Positions 15,201 through 22,537 of a stretch of 23,688 nucleotides of DNA are shown piece after piece; the first letter of the stretch is position 1; every line of letters begins with the position of its first letter. Under the pieces are notes generated by a model. It did not search any database. It had not been told where the DNA came from and worked only from the letters and a program-made list of their open reading frames with translations. Source of the DNA: Pseudomonadota bacterium (lineage in GTDB: Bacteria > Pseudomonadota > Alphaproteobacteria > Rhizobiales > Segnochrobactraceae); the NCBI GenBank assembly GCA_023442215.1, contig JAEZMP010000243.1:1-23688 (forward strand), read 5' to 3'. The position numbers and the translations under genes were made by a program.

Positions 15201-15573
15201 CGAGTTTTCTTCAGACCGGGGGCTTGAGGTCGAATTCTGGATTTGCGGTGGAGGGCAACATCATGTCTTCGAAACCGGCTCTTCGGAAGCTGCGCTACCG
15301 GAAACCCGGTGGTCTTCCGAAAATCTCTCGAAGCTGAATGCACACCTCAAATTGCTATGCCGCGTTAAGTTCGCGTCTCTTCGGGAGTTGATCACCCCGT
15401 CACGAAGTGCAGAACACCGCCGGAGTAATGGAAACGGGGAAGCGACATTTCCTTGCGCTTCACCCTGCTCTGAATTCAGGCTGACTGCAAGCCTTTTAAG
15501 CCACCCTCGATTCCAGATCGAGGCGCAATAGACGTGCGGCAGCGAGAACAACACAACAGCGGCGATGCCGGCC
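15201..15573. other. Structured, AT-richer intergenic region (candidate RNA or leader)
   Basis: The 373 bases contain at least three inverted-repeat blocks. A nested set at 15267-15333 pairs CTTCGA/TCGAAG, TTCGGAAG/CTTCCGAA and ACCGG/CCGGT around an AAAC loop. A stem at 15436-15444/15456-15465 pairs GGGGAAGCG with CGCTTC and CCC, with one bulge. A perfect stem CCTCGAT/ATCGAGG lies at 15505-15511/15517-15523. A 24-codon plus-strand ORF (15263-15337, MSSKPALRKLRYRKPGGLPK...) with GGAGG eight bases before its ATG overlaps the nested set. No known RNA family was recognised. Confidence 0.45.
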
Positions 15574-15867
15574 TCAACTTTCCTTGCGGCGATCAAAGGC
15601 GTTGAACTCGTGCTCAATCGACTTTGCGATCAACAGTCTCCACACCGGCTCGGCAATATCAGCGGAAAGACCCCGCTCGGCAGCGGTTGCCAGCACCTTC
15701 GCGACGACATCCTCTATGCGGGCGGCATCGTGAACTTCATCGCGATTGGCCTTGATACGCGCGGCCTGCTCGATATAGCCCTGCCGCTCGGCCATCAGAT
15801 CGACGAGCGCCCGGTCGATACGATCGATTTCCCGGCGAACGTCTGCCATCGTCCGGCACTCTACCAT
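15574..15867 (-). CDS. Chorismate mutase, AroQ class (PchB-like fold)
   Basis: A 97-residue all-helical protein of the monofunctional AroQ type. The first helix carries the signature MADVRREIDRIDRALVDLMAERQGY (about residues 7-31) with the active-site arginines; ARIKANR near 36 supplies the conserved lysine, and WRLLIAKSIEHEF forms the last helix. It should convert chorismate to prephenate in phenylalanine/tyrosine synthesis. The closely related isochorismate pyruvate lyases (PchB) share the same motifs, so that activity cannot be excluded, but no siderophore genes are nearby. ATG 15867 is preferred because GAGGG lies six bases upstream; ATG 15849 would remove six residues. It is divergent from the antiporter gene across a 312-base spacer. 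Confidence 0.88.
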   Translation of the reverse strand: MVECRTMADVRREIDRIDRALVDLMAERQGYIEQAARIKANRDEVHDAARIEDVVAKVLATAAERGLSADIAEPVWRLLIAKSIEHEFNAFDRRKES

Positions 15868-16179
15868 ATTCCGCCCTCGCTCCTGTCTGGTCGCAGCATC
15901 GCTGCCGCGACGTTGTAATGCCAGCCCGCCGATATCGCGAGCCCTTCACGCATATTCCCGTCCCGGCCCGCTCCGGACGGGACGCCGCAGCCGTTCGGCA
16001 ACACCCCCGGTCATAACGCTCCGGCGACCTCGCAACGGTTTCGCAAGCGCTGATCGGCCGTTATCGTCGGTACTGTCGGCGCAGCCCTCGGGGTGCTTTC
16101 CGGTCGCCTCGCGACGATCCGACCGGAATATCCCCACGGCGACGACTTCTCCAGACACTGCATCGTTACAGACGGGTCC
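15868..16179. other. Divergent spacer between chorismate mutase and antiporter genes
   Basis: The 312-base region must contain both promoters. I see one 7-bp inverted repeat, CGTCCCG (15959-15965) / CGGGACG (15978-15984), with a 12-base loop, which could be an operator or a leader hairpin. No convincing -35/-10 pair and no additional gene were seen. Confidence 0.4.
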
Positions 16180-18012
16180 ATGGCAAGCATCGGCTTCATC
16201 AACACCATCCTGATGCTTGCCGCGCTGGTGGTGGCGGTCGGCATTCTCTCGAGCCTTGTTGCGACCCGTTTCGGCGCGCCGCTGATTCTCGTCTTCCTGG
16301 CCATCGGAATGCTGGTGGGCGAGGACGGACCCGGCGGCATCCATTTCTCGGATTATCGCCTGACCTACCTGATCGGTTCCACGGCGCTCGCCGTGATCCT
16401 GTTCGACGGCGGGCTGCAGACACGGATGCGGGCGGCGCGCGGCGCGTTTTCGCCGGCGCTGCTGCTGTCGACCGTCGGCGTCCTCGTCACCACGGGACTG
16501 ACGGGTGCAGTCGCCCATCTTCTGCTGCCGCTGAGCTGGACGGAGGGTTTCCTGCTCGGCGCCGCGGTGGCCTCGACGGATGCCGCGGCGGTGTTCTTCC
16601 TGCTGCGCGCCGGCGGGCTGCAACTGCGCCGGCGGATCGGCGCGACGCTGGAGATCGAATCGGGCACCAACGATCCCGTCGCCGTCTTCCTCGTCATGGT
16701 GCTGCTCGAACTCGTGCTGGCCCGGCACGAGGGCTGGGACTGGGTGATCGCGACCAACCTCGCCCGGCAGCTCGTCCTCGGCGCCGGGCTCGGGGTCGCC
16801 GGCGGGTTCGGCATCGTCTGGTGCCTGAACCGGCTCAGCCTGCCGGCGGGCCTCAACGGCCCGTTCGTGGCCACGGTCGCGGTGCTGATCTATGCCCTCA
16901 CGGCCGCCGCCGACGGCAGCGGATTCCTGGCCGTCTATCTCGCCGGCCTCGTCACCGGCAACCGGCCGGTGCGCGGGCTGCCCAACACCCAGGGCTTTCT
17001 TTCGGCCGCGACCTGGCTCTGCCAGATCGGCATGTTCCTGGTGCTCGGGCTGCTGATCACGCCGTCGGCCCTGATCGATGTCGCCATTCCCGGCATCGTG
17101 ATCTCGGCCTTCCTGATCATCGTCGGCCGGCCGCTGGCGGTGTGGCTGTGCCTGACCCCGTTCGGTTTCACCCGGCGCGAGAAGGGCTTCATCTCGTGGG
17201 TAGGCCTGCGCGGCGCGGTCAGCATCTTCCTCGCCACCATTCCCATGCTGGTCGGGGTGCCACACGCCCAGATCTATTTCGACATCGCCTTCTTCGTCGT
17301 GCTCGTCTCGCTGCTGGTGCAGGGCTGGACCATCACCGCGGCCGCGCGGCGGTTGGACATCGCGCTCGCCCGCACCGTTCGCCCGGTCACGCGCACCGAA
17401 CTCGACCTGCCCGGCCAGATCGAACGCGAGATGGTGGGCTATCCGCTGCTCGCCGACAGCCCGGCCGCGGCGGGCGACACGGTGCTACCGGGCTGGGCCG
17501 TGCCGGTGTTGGTGGTGCGCGGCGCCGATGTGCTGAACCCGCTCGATGCCGGCCGTCTGGTGCCCGGCGACTATGCCTATCTGGTGGTGCCGACCCAGCG
17601 CGTGCCGGAACTCGACCGGCTGTTCCGGCCGTTCGGCGAGACCTCGTTCCGCGAGGCCGCGTCCGTCGGCGAGTTCCGCTTCAACGGCAACGCCGTGCTC
17701 GGCCTGCTGGCGGAACTCTACGGACTGCCGATTTCAGGCGAGCAGATGAACATGACGGTTGCGGAGTTGTTCGCCGCGCGGTTCGACGACGAACCGGAGG
17801 AGAACGACGCCATCGCGTTCGGCGAGGCGACGATGATCGCGCGCAGGGTGACGAACGGAAAGGTGGCCGTCGCCGGCCTGCGCCTGCCTCCGGAGGAAGC
17901 GGCCCCGGTGCTGCCGCGCACCCTTTGGCACGCTGCCGCCACCCGCGCCGGCCTCGACCGCCTGCCCCGCCACATCGCCTCCGCCGCCGGAAGGCTGCGC
18001 CGCCGGCGCTGA
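16180..18012 (+). CDS. nhaP2: K+/H+ antiporter, NhaP2/CvrA type
   Basis: A 610-residue inner-membrane CPA1-family exchanger. About twelve hydrophobic segments span residues 1-390; the ion-binding region shows ASTDAAAVFFLL near 133 and ESGTNDPVAVFLV near 162, the paired acidic motifs of this family, and FISWVGLRGAVSIFLATIP near 335. A cytoplasmic RCK_C (TrkA-C) domain follows (about 415-490, VPVLVVRGADVLNPLDAGRLVPGDYAYLVVP), then a CorC/HlyC-type associated domain (about 490-580). It should exchange potassium or other monovalent cations for protons and help control cytoplasmic K+ and pH. ATG 16180 precedes the first membrane helix; the ribosome-binding site is weak, and the frame is open upstream to 16093 without a better start. 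Confidence 0.93.
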   Translation: MASIGFINTILMLAALVVAVGILSSLVATRFGAPLILVFLAIGMLVGEDGPGGIHFSDYRLTYLIGSTALAVILFDGGLQTRMRAARGAFSPALLLSTVGVLVTTGLTGAVAHLLLPLSWTEGFLLGAAVASTDAAAVFFLLRAGGLQLRRRIGATLEIESGTNDPVAVFLVMVLLELVLARHEGWDWVIATNLARQLVLGAGLGVAGGFGIVWCLNRLSLPAGLNGPFVATVAVLIYALTAAADGSGFLAVYLAGLVTGNRPVRGLPNTQGFLSAATWLCQIGMFLVLGLLITPSALIDVAIPGIVISAFLIIVGRPLAVWLCLTPFGFTRREKGFISWVGLRGAVSIFLATIPMLVGVPHAQIYFDIAFFVVLVSLLVQGWTITAAARRLDIALARTVRPVTRTELDLPGQIEREMVGYPLLADSPAAAGDTVLPGWAVPVLVVRGADVLNPLDAGRLVPGDYAYLVVPTQRVPELDRLFRPFGETSFREAASVGEFRFNGNAVLGLLAELYGLPISGEQMNMTVAELFAARFDDEPEENDAIAFGEATMIARRVTNGKVAVAGLRLPPEEAAPVLPRTLWHAAATRAGLDRLPRHIASAAGRLRRRR

Positions 18013-18054
18013 ACCGGGGCGCCCCGCGAGCGGCCGCGCCAGAGCTTCAGAGCG

Positions 18055-18240
18055 TCACAGCTTCAGCGGCTCGATCGCCTTTCTCCTGGTGAAGACGCCG
18101 ATCAGGATGACCCGGCCGTCGGCCGGATCCAGTGGCCTTCCAAAGCCGGCCATCGGCTGGTCGGACACGCCGGGGCGCGTCAGGTCCGCGGGCGTTCTCC
18201 GCTTCAAATCCAGGCGGGCCTGCTCGTTCGTGATGGCCAT
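18055..18240 (-). CDS. Uncertain small ORF, 61 residues
   Basis: A minus-strand ORF (MAITNEQARLDLKRRTPADL ... GRVILIGVFTRRKAIEPLKL) in the convergent spacer between the antiporter gene and the aldehyde dehydrogenase operon. Third-position composition is partly coding-like but includes several rare codons (AGG, AGA, CCA, GGA). No ribosome-binding site is visible before ATG 18240, and a strong hairpin lies just upstream. The frame continues upstream without a start codon to a TAA at 18307-18309. I recognise no family; it may be spurious or a gene remnant. Confidence 0.3.
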   Translation of the reverse strand: MAITNEQARLDLKRRTPADLTRPGVSDQPMAGFGRPLDPADGRVILIGVFTRRKAIEPLKL

Positions 18241-18264
18241 CTGATAGTCGATGATCAGCGCCTT

Positions 18265-18295
18265 CGGCCCCGGCAGGGTCGGACTGCCGGGGCCG
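18265..18295 (-). terminator. Likely terminator hairpin of the catabolic operon (no T-tract)
   Basis: CGGCCCCGGCAG (18265-18276) and CTGCCGGGGCCG (18284-18295) form a 12-bp perfect stem with a 7-base loop, about 30 bases beyond the stop of the last operon gene. No run of T follows on either strand, so it would be a U-less or Rho-assisted terminator, or a 3' stabiliser. Confidence 0.55.
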
Positions 18296-18325
18296 TTCAG
18301 GGACCGTTATGACCGGTCGGAGCCG

Positions 18326-19780
18326 TTAGAGCGCGGCGAGTTCGGTGACGAACTTGGTGCGCAGGAACGCGTCCAGCCCCTCGATGCCGCTCTCGGAGCC
18401 GTAGCCGGATTCGTTCACGCCGCCGAACGGCGTTTCCGGCGTCGACACAGCCATGTGGTTGACGCCGACGAGGCCGGCGTCGAGCGCCTCCTCGGTCCGG
18501 GCCGCAAGGGCGCCGGAGCGGGTGAACACGAAGGAAGCCAGGCCGTAGGGCAGCGCGTTCGCCCGCTCGATCACCTCGTCGAAGCCGGAGAACGACGTGA
18601 TCGGCGCGATCGGGCCGAACGGCTCGCGCGACATGATCGCGGCATCCGGCGGCACGTCGGCGAGCACCGTCGGGGCGAAGAAGTGGCCCTGGTTGCCGAT
18701 GCGGCGGCCGCCGAGCTTCAGGCTGGCGCCCTTGGCGACGGCATCGTTCACCAGCTCTTCCATCGCCGCGAGGCGGCGGCGGGCGATCATCGGCCCCATC
18801 TGGGTGTCGGCGTCGAGGCCGTTGCCGACCTTCAGCGCGGACGCGAGCCCGACGAAGCGATCGACGAACGGTTCGTAGAGCGATTCATGGATGAAGAAGC
18901 GGGTGGGCGAGGTGCACACCTGCCCGGCATTGCGGAACTTGAAGGCGACGAGCGTCCGCGCGGCGAGGTCGAGATCGGCGTCGCCGTGGACGATCACCGG
19001 CGCATGGCCGCCGAGTTCCATGGTGCAGCGCTTCAGCGTCTCGGCGGAGAGGCGGGCGAGCTGCTTGCCGACCGCGGTCGAGCCGGTCAGCGTCACCGCC
19101 TTCGGGATCGGCGAGGCCAGCAGCACCTCGCTGACGTGGGACGGCTCGCCGAAGACGACGTTGAGCACGCCGGCCGGCAGCCCGGCATCCTGGAAGCAGC
19201 GCGCGATCGCGACCGCCGTGCCCGGGGTCTCCTCCGCCGGCTTGATGATGATCGAGCACCCGGCGCCGAGCGCGCCGGCGATCTTGCGGATGACGTTGGA
19301 CGACGGGAAGTTCCATGCCGCGAACGCGACGACCGGGCCGACCGGCTCCTTCAGCACCATCTGACGCACGTTCGCGGCGCGGGCGGGCACGATGCGGCCG
19401 TAGGCGCGCTTGCCTTCCTCGGCGTACCAGCGGGTGGCGTCGGCGGCGAACTGCACTTCCGGCACGGCCTCGCCGAGCGGCTTGCCGTTCTCCAGGGTCA
19501 GGAGCCGCCCGATCCGCTCCTTCCGCGCCTCGATGAGGTCGGCGGCCTTCATCATCAGCGTGTAGCGCGCCTGCGCGGTCATCGCCTTCCACACCCGGAA
19601 GCCACGCTGAGCGGCATCGAGCGCGCGGGCGAGATCGGCGTCGGAGGCATGGGGCACGGTGGCGAGCGTGGCACCGGTGGCCGGGTTCTCCAGGTCCTCG
19701 CTCTTGCCCTCGGAACCCTGGCACCACGTGCCGTCGATCAGAAGCTCGATGGTCTCGTCATATCGGGAAAGGTCGGTCAT
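18326..19780 (-). CDS. NAD(P)-dependent aldehyde dehydrogenase, succinate-semialdehyde dehydrogenase (GabD) type
   Basis: A 484-residue ALDH-superfamily enzyme of standard length. Visible are the cofactor-site AAWNFPSSNVIRKIAGAL near 152, KPAEETPGTA near 180, the glycine-rich loop LTGSTAVGK near 230, the catalytic glutamate in MELGGHAPVIV near 253, the catalytic cysteine in NAGQVCTSPTRFFIH near 288, and EPFGPIAPI near 385. The pattern ENPATGATLATVP and LTLENGKPLGEA places it with NAD-dependent succinate/alpha-ketoglutarate-semialdehyde dehydrogenases. It is the last gene of the operon, 45 bases after the proline racemase family gene, with GGAG six bases before ATG 19780. In hydroxyproline catabolism a semialdehyde dehydrogenase makes 2-oxoglutarate, but the other specific genes of that pathway are not visible here. 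Confidence 0.9.
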   Translation of the reverse strand: MTDLSRYDETIELLIDGTWCQGSEGKSEDLENPATGATLATVPHASDADLARALDAAQRGFRVWKAMTAQARYTLMMKAADLIEARKERIGRLLTLENGKPLGEAVPEVQFAADATRWYAEEGKRAYGRIVPARAANVRQMVLKEPVGPVVAFAAWNFPSSNVIRKIAGALGAGCSIIIKPAEETPGTAVAIARCFQDAGLPAGVLNVVFGEPSHVSEVLLASPIPKAVTLTGSTAVGKQLARLSAETLKRCTMELGGHAPVIVHGDADLDLAARTLVAFKFRNAGQVCTSPTRFFIHESLYEPFVDRFVGLASALKVGNGLDADTQMGPMIARRRLAAMEELVNDAVAKGASLKLGGRRIGNQGHFFAPTVLADVPPDAAIMSREPFGPIAPITSFSGFDEVIERANALPYGLASFVFTRSGALAARTEEALDAGLVGVNHMAVSTPETPFGGVNESGYGSESGIEGLDAFLRTKFVTELAAL

Positions 19781-19825
19781 GTTCGTCTCCAGGGCCCGGG
19801 CAATGAGGCGGGCCGCGCGTTGGCA

Positions 19826-20821
19826 TCAGCGGCAGAGGAAGCCGTCCGGCAGAGGATCGCCTTCGGAGAGCACGAAGCGGTGTTCTCCGGTGATGTGGGC
19901 AAGGCCGACGATGTGGGGCTCGACGGCATCCGCCCGCCCCGCGACCGGCCGCGCCGTGGCGGTGAAATCGACATCGAGGATGTTGCGGGTGCGGATCGTC
20001 TGGCCGAGGCCGATCTCGCCGCGCGCCACCATCTGCGCGAGGCGCGCGGAGGAGCCGGTGCCGCAGGGCGAGCGGTCGAACTTGTTCGATTCCAGCACCA
20101 CGAGCTGGCGGCTGACCACGCCGCCGGCATCGGCCTGTGTGTCGTAGAACAGGATCGAATCGACCGGCCGTCCGACGCCCGGCACCGCGCCGGCCGCGAT
20201 CATCGCGTTGAGCTGCGCCTTCAGGGCGGAACCCGTGGCCATGGCGTGGGAAACGCCGGCGGGGGCGAGTTCCACACCGGCCGCGCCGGCCTCGACCAGT
20301 CCGTACCAGTTGCCGCCCCAGACGACGTCGGCGGTCACGCTCACGCCGCCGGCCTCGACGGTCACGCCGCTGCAGGCGACATGGGCCGGCACGTTCTCGA
20401 AGGTGACGGCCGCGACGGCGCCCCCGGCGCGGCGGACGTGGACCGTGATGATCCCGGCCGGCACCTCCAGCGTGAACGAGCTTTCCGGCACGTCGGAGCC
20501 GCCGATCAGGCCCATGTGGTCGAGCGTGACGGCGAGCCCGATGGTCGCGTGCCCGCACATCTCCAGATATTTGTAGCTGCCGAGAAAGAAGGCGCCGAAG
20601 TCCGCGCGCCGGCTCTCGGTCATCACCACGCCGACCATCGCCGCATGGCCGCGCGGCTCGTGCAGCAGGAAGGTGCGCAGGGCATCGAAGCGGGCGCGGA
20701 AGTCGTCGCAACGGTCGGCGACCGTATCGCCGTGGAGCGGCGGCACGCCGCCGGTGACCACCCGTGTCGGATGGCCGGCCGTGTGGCTGTCGATGGTGGA
20801 GATCCAGCGGCGGGTCGCCAT
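19826..20821 (-). CDS. Proline racemase / 4-hydroxyproline 2-epimerase family protein
   Basis: A 331-residue cofactor-independent racemase-fold protein. Both catalytic cysteines are present: the first in MCGHATIG near residue 88 and the second in DRSPCGTGSSA near 248. Because the second is Cys and not Thr, a racemase/epimerase is expected rather than trans-3-hydroxyproline dehydratase. IDSHTAGHPTRVV at the N-terminus and LHEPRGHAAMVG near 55 are further family motifs. The first cysteine motif has Ala where Gly or Asn is usual (MCGH-G/N-TIG), a small deviation beside the active site. It probably inverts C2 of proline or a hydroxyproline. GGAGG lies eight bases before ATG 20821, and the gene starts only 14 bases after the GMC oxidoreductase gene. 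Confidence 0.9.
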   Translation of the reverse strand: MATRRWISTIDSHTAGHPTRVVTGGVPPLHGDTVADRCDDFRARFDALRTFLLHEPRGHAAMVGVVMTESRRADFGAFFLGSYKYLEMCGHATIGLAVTLDHMGLIGGSDVPESSFTLEVPAGIITVHVRRAGGAVAAVTFENVPAHVACSGVTVEAGGVSVTADVVWGGNWYGLVEAGAAGVELAPAGVSHAMATGSALKAQLNAMIAAGAVPGVGRPVDSILFYDTQADAGGVVSRQLVVLESNKFDRSPCGTGSSARLAQMVARGEIGLGQTIRTRNILDVDFTATARPVAGRADAVEPHIVGLAHITGEHRFVLSEGDPLPDGFLCR

Positions 20822-20835
20822 GGCCGGGCCCTCCC

Positions 20836-22533
20836 CTAGCGGCCGGACTTGATGGCGTCGGCGATCTTCTCGCCGGCCATCACCGTCGTCAGCATGGTGT
20901 TGGCGCTGATCACCGCCGGCATGATCGAGGCATCGACCACGCGCAGTCCCTCGACGCCGATCACCCGGGCCTGGCTGTCGACGACCGCGCGGGGATCGTC
21001 GGGCCGCCCGATCCGGCAGGTGCCGGAGGCGTGCCAGCTGCCGCAGGCGTTCTCCATGATCCAGTCGCGCAGCGCCTGGGGCGAGCCCATCATGTCCCGC
21101 GCCTTCAGGCCCGGCGTGATGACATTCTCGATCATCAGCCTGCGCGACAGCGGACCGGTGGCCATGATTCCCGCGGCCATCAGCGTCATGAACCAGTTGG
21201 TGCGGCTGACCGCGCCGAGCTTGCGCACGCGCTCGGAGAACGTCGCCGGGAAGATGCTCTCGATCACCCCGTTCATCGCCGGATCGTTGACGATGCCCCA
21301 CAGCCGGTGCATCCCGTCCTCGAGCCGCTTCAGGTCGCGCTCGTCGGAAAGCTGGCGGAAATTGATGAACGGCGCCGTCCCGGCATCGCGGTCCTGCAGG
21401 CGCACCTCGCCGGTGGAATAGGGCCGGTTCACGCAGACGAGGATCGAGGCGAGCCGGCGGCCGAGCGGATGCCAGGCGGCGCGGTTCGACGGCAGCACGA
21501 ACATGTCGCCCGGCGTCGTGTCCGGCAGGCCGGAGGAATAGCGGTAGCCGAGCTGGATGTGGCGGCGCTGGCTGGCGGGCAGCCGGGCGGATTTCGGCAG
21601 ATAGGCCGCGAAGGCCACCATCGGGTGGTCCTGCAGGTTCTGCCCGACGCCCGGCCGGTCCGCGCGCACCGCGATCCCGTGCGCCTTCAGGTGGGCCGCC
21701 TCGCCGATGCCGGCGCGCATCAGATGGGCCGGGGTCTGCAGCGCGCCGGTGGAGAGGATCACCTCCCGCGCCGTCAGCGTGACCGGTCCCTGCGGCCCGA
21801 CCGCCTTGAGGCCGGTGACGCGGCTGCCCGCGAACACGAGTTCCTTCAGCTCGGTCTCGGCGAGGATGGTGAGATTGGGGCGCGCCCGCACCTCGCGGGT
21901 CAGATAGGCCCGCGCCGTCGACACCCGCTCGCCACCGACATTGTTGATGGTCATCGGGAAGTAGCCGTCGTCGAAGACGCCGTTGTGATCCCCGATATTG
22001 CGGACGCCCTTCTTGTCGAGAACCCGCGCGACCGTCTTGGCGAAGGGCGACCAGTCCTTCTCGGGAATGCGGCGCAGCGGCATCGGGCCATGGCTGCCGT
22101 GAAGCTGGCTGTCGCCGAAATCGAGGTCCGTCTCCAGCTTGCGGAAATAGGGCAGGACGTCGTTCCAGCCCCAACCCTCGGCGCCGTCCTCGCGCCAGTG
22201 GTCGTAGTCCCACGGCACGCCGCGGAAGGCGAACTGGCCGTTGATCGAGGTGCCGCCGCCCATCACGCGCGCCTGCTCGTAGCGCCGTCCGGGCGCGCCG
22301 GGCTTCGGGTCCGTGAGGTGGACCGTCAGGTTCTGCCAGTGATAGAGCCGGTTGAAATAGGCGACGATGGGATAGGCATCGAGCGTGTCGGCCGGTTCGG
22401 CGCCGGGCGGCGTGTCGCGGCCGGCCTCGACGAGCGCGACCTTCAGGGTCGACATCTCCGAGAGCCGGCTCGCCAGCACGGCACCCGCCGCGCCGCCGCC
22501 GACGACGATGTAGTCATACGCGTGTTCGGACAT
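20836..22533 (-). CDS. GMC family FAD-dependent oxidoreductase (choline dehydrogenase-like)
   Basis: A 565-residue flavoprotein of the glucose-methanol-choline family. The FAD-binding Rossmann motif YIVVGGGAAGAVLASRLSE is at residues 8-26, GMC signature 1 at RVMGGGTSINGQFAFRG near 88, and signature 2 at ILSTGALQTPAHLMRAGIG near 255. The active-site histidine lies in GSWHASGTCRIG near 500 and the partner asparagine in AVISANTMLTTV near 545. It oxidises a primary alcohol or similar group to an aldehyde. ATG 22533 is preferred to the much longer frame because FAD-binding begins directly after it. It lies four bases downstream of the first aldehyde dehydrogenase, which suggests that the aldehyde is passed to that enzyme, as in BetA/BetB. 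The substrate is unknown. Confidence 0.92.
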   Translation of the reverse strand: MSEHAYDYIVVGGGAAGAVLASRLSEMSTLKVALVEAGRDTPPGAEPADTLDAYPIVAYFNRLYHWQNLTVHLTDPKPGAPGRRYEQARVMGGGTSINGQFAFRGVPWDYDHWREDGAEGWGWNDVLPYFRKLETDLDFGDSQLHGSHGPMPLRRIPEKDWSPFAKTVARVLDKKGVRNIGDHNGVFDDGYFPMTINNVGGERVSTARAYLTREVRARPNLTILAETELKELVFAGSRVTGLKAVGPQGPVTLTAREVILSTGALQTPAHLMRAGIGEAAHLKAHGIAVRADRPGVGQNLQDHPMVAFAAYLPKSARLPASQRRHIQLGYRYSSGLPDTTPGDMFVLPSNRAAWHPLGRRLASILVCVNRPYSTGEVRLQDRDAGTAPFINFRQLSDERDLKRLEDGMHRLWGIVNDPAMNGVIESIFPATFSERVRKLGAVSRTNWFMTLMAAGIMATGPLSRRLMIENVITPGLKARDMMGSPQALRDWIMENACGSWHASGTCRIGRPDDPRAVVDSQARVIGVEGLRVVDASIMPAVISANTMLTTVMAGEKIADAIKSGR

Positions 22534-22537
22534 GATC

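Noticed and set aside
15261..15617. 118-codon minus-strand frame across the structured region
   Set aside because: It overlaps the 3' end of the chorismate mutase gene, has no ribosome-binding site seen and no family resemblance; the inverted repeats explain the region better.
18251..20839. 862-codon plus-strand open frame over the aldehyde dehydrogenase and racemase genes
   Set aside because: It is antisense to two clear enzyme genes and encodes a His/Arg/Gly/Asp-rich product with no recognisable domains, a typical high-GC shadow frame.
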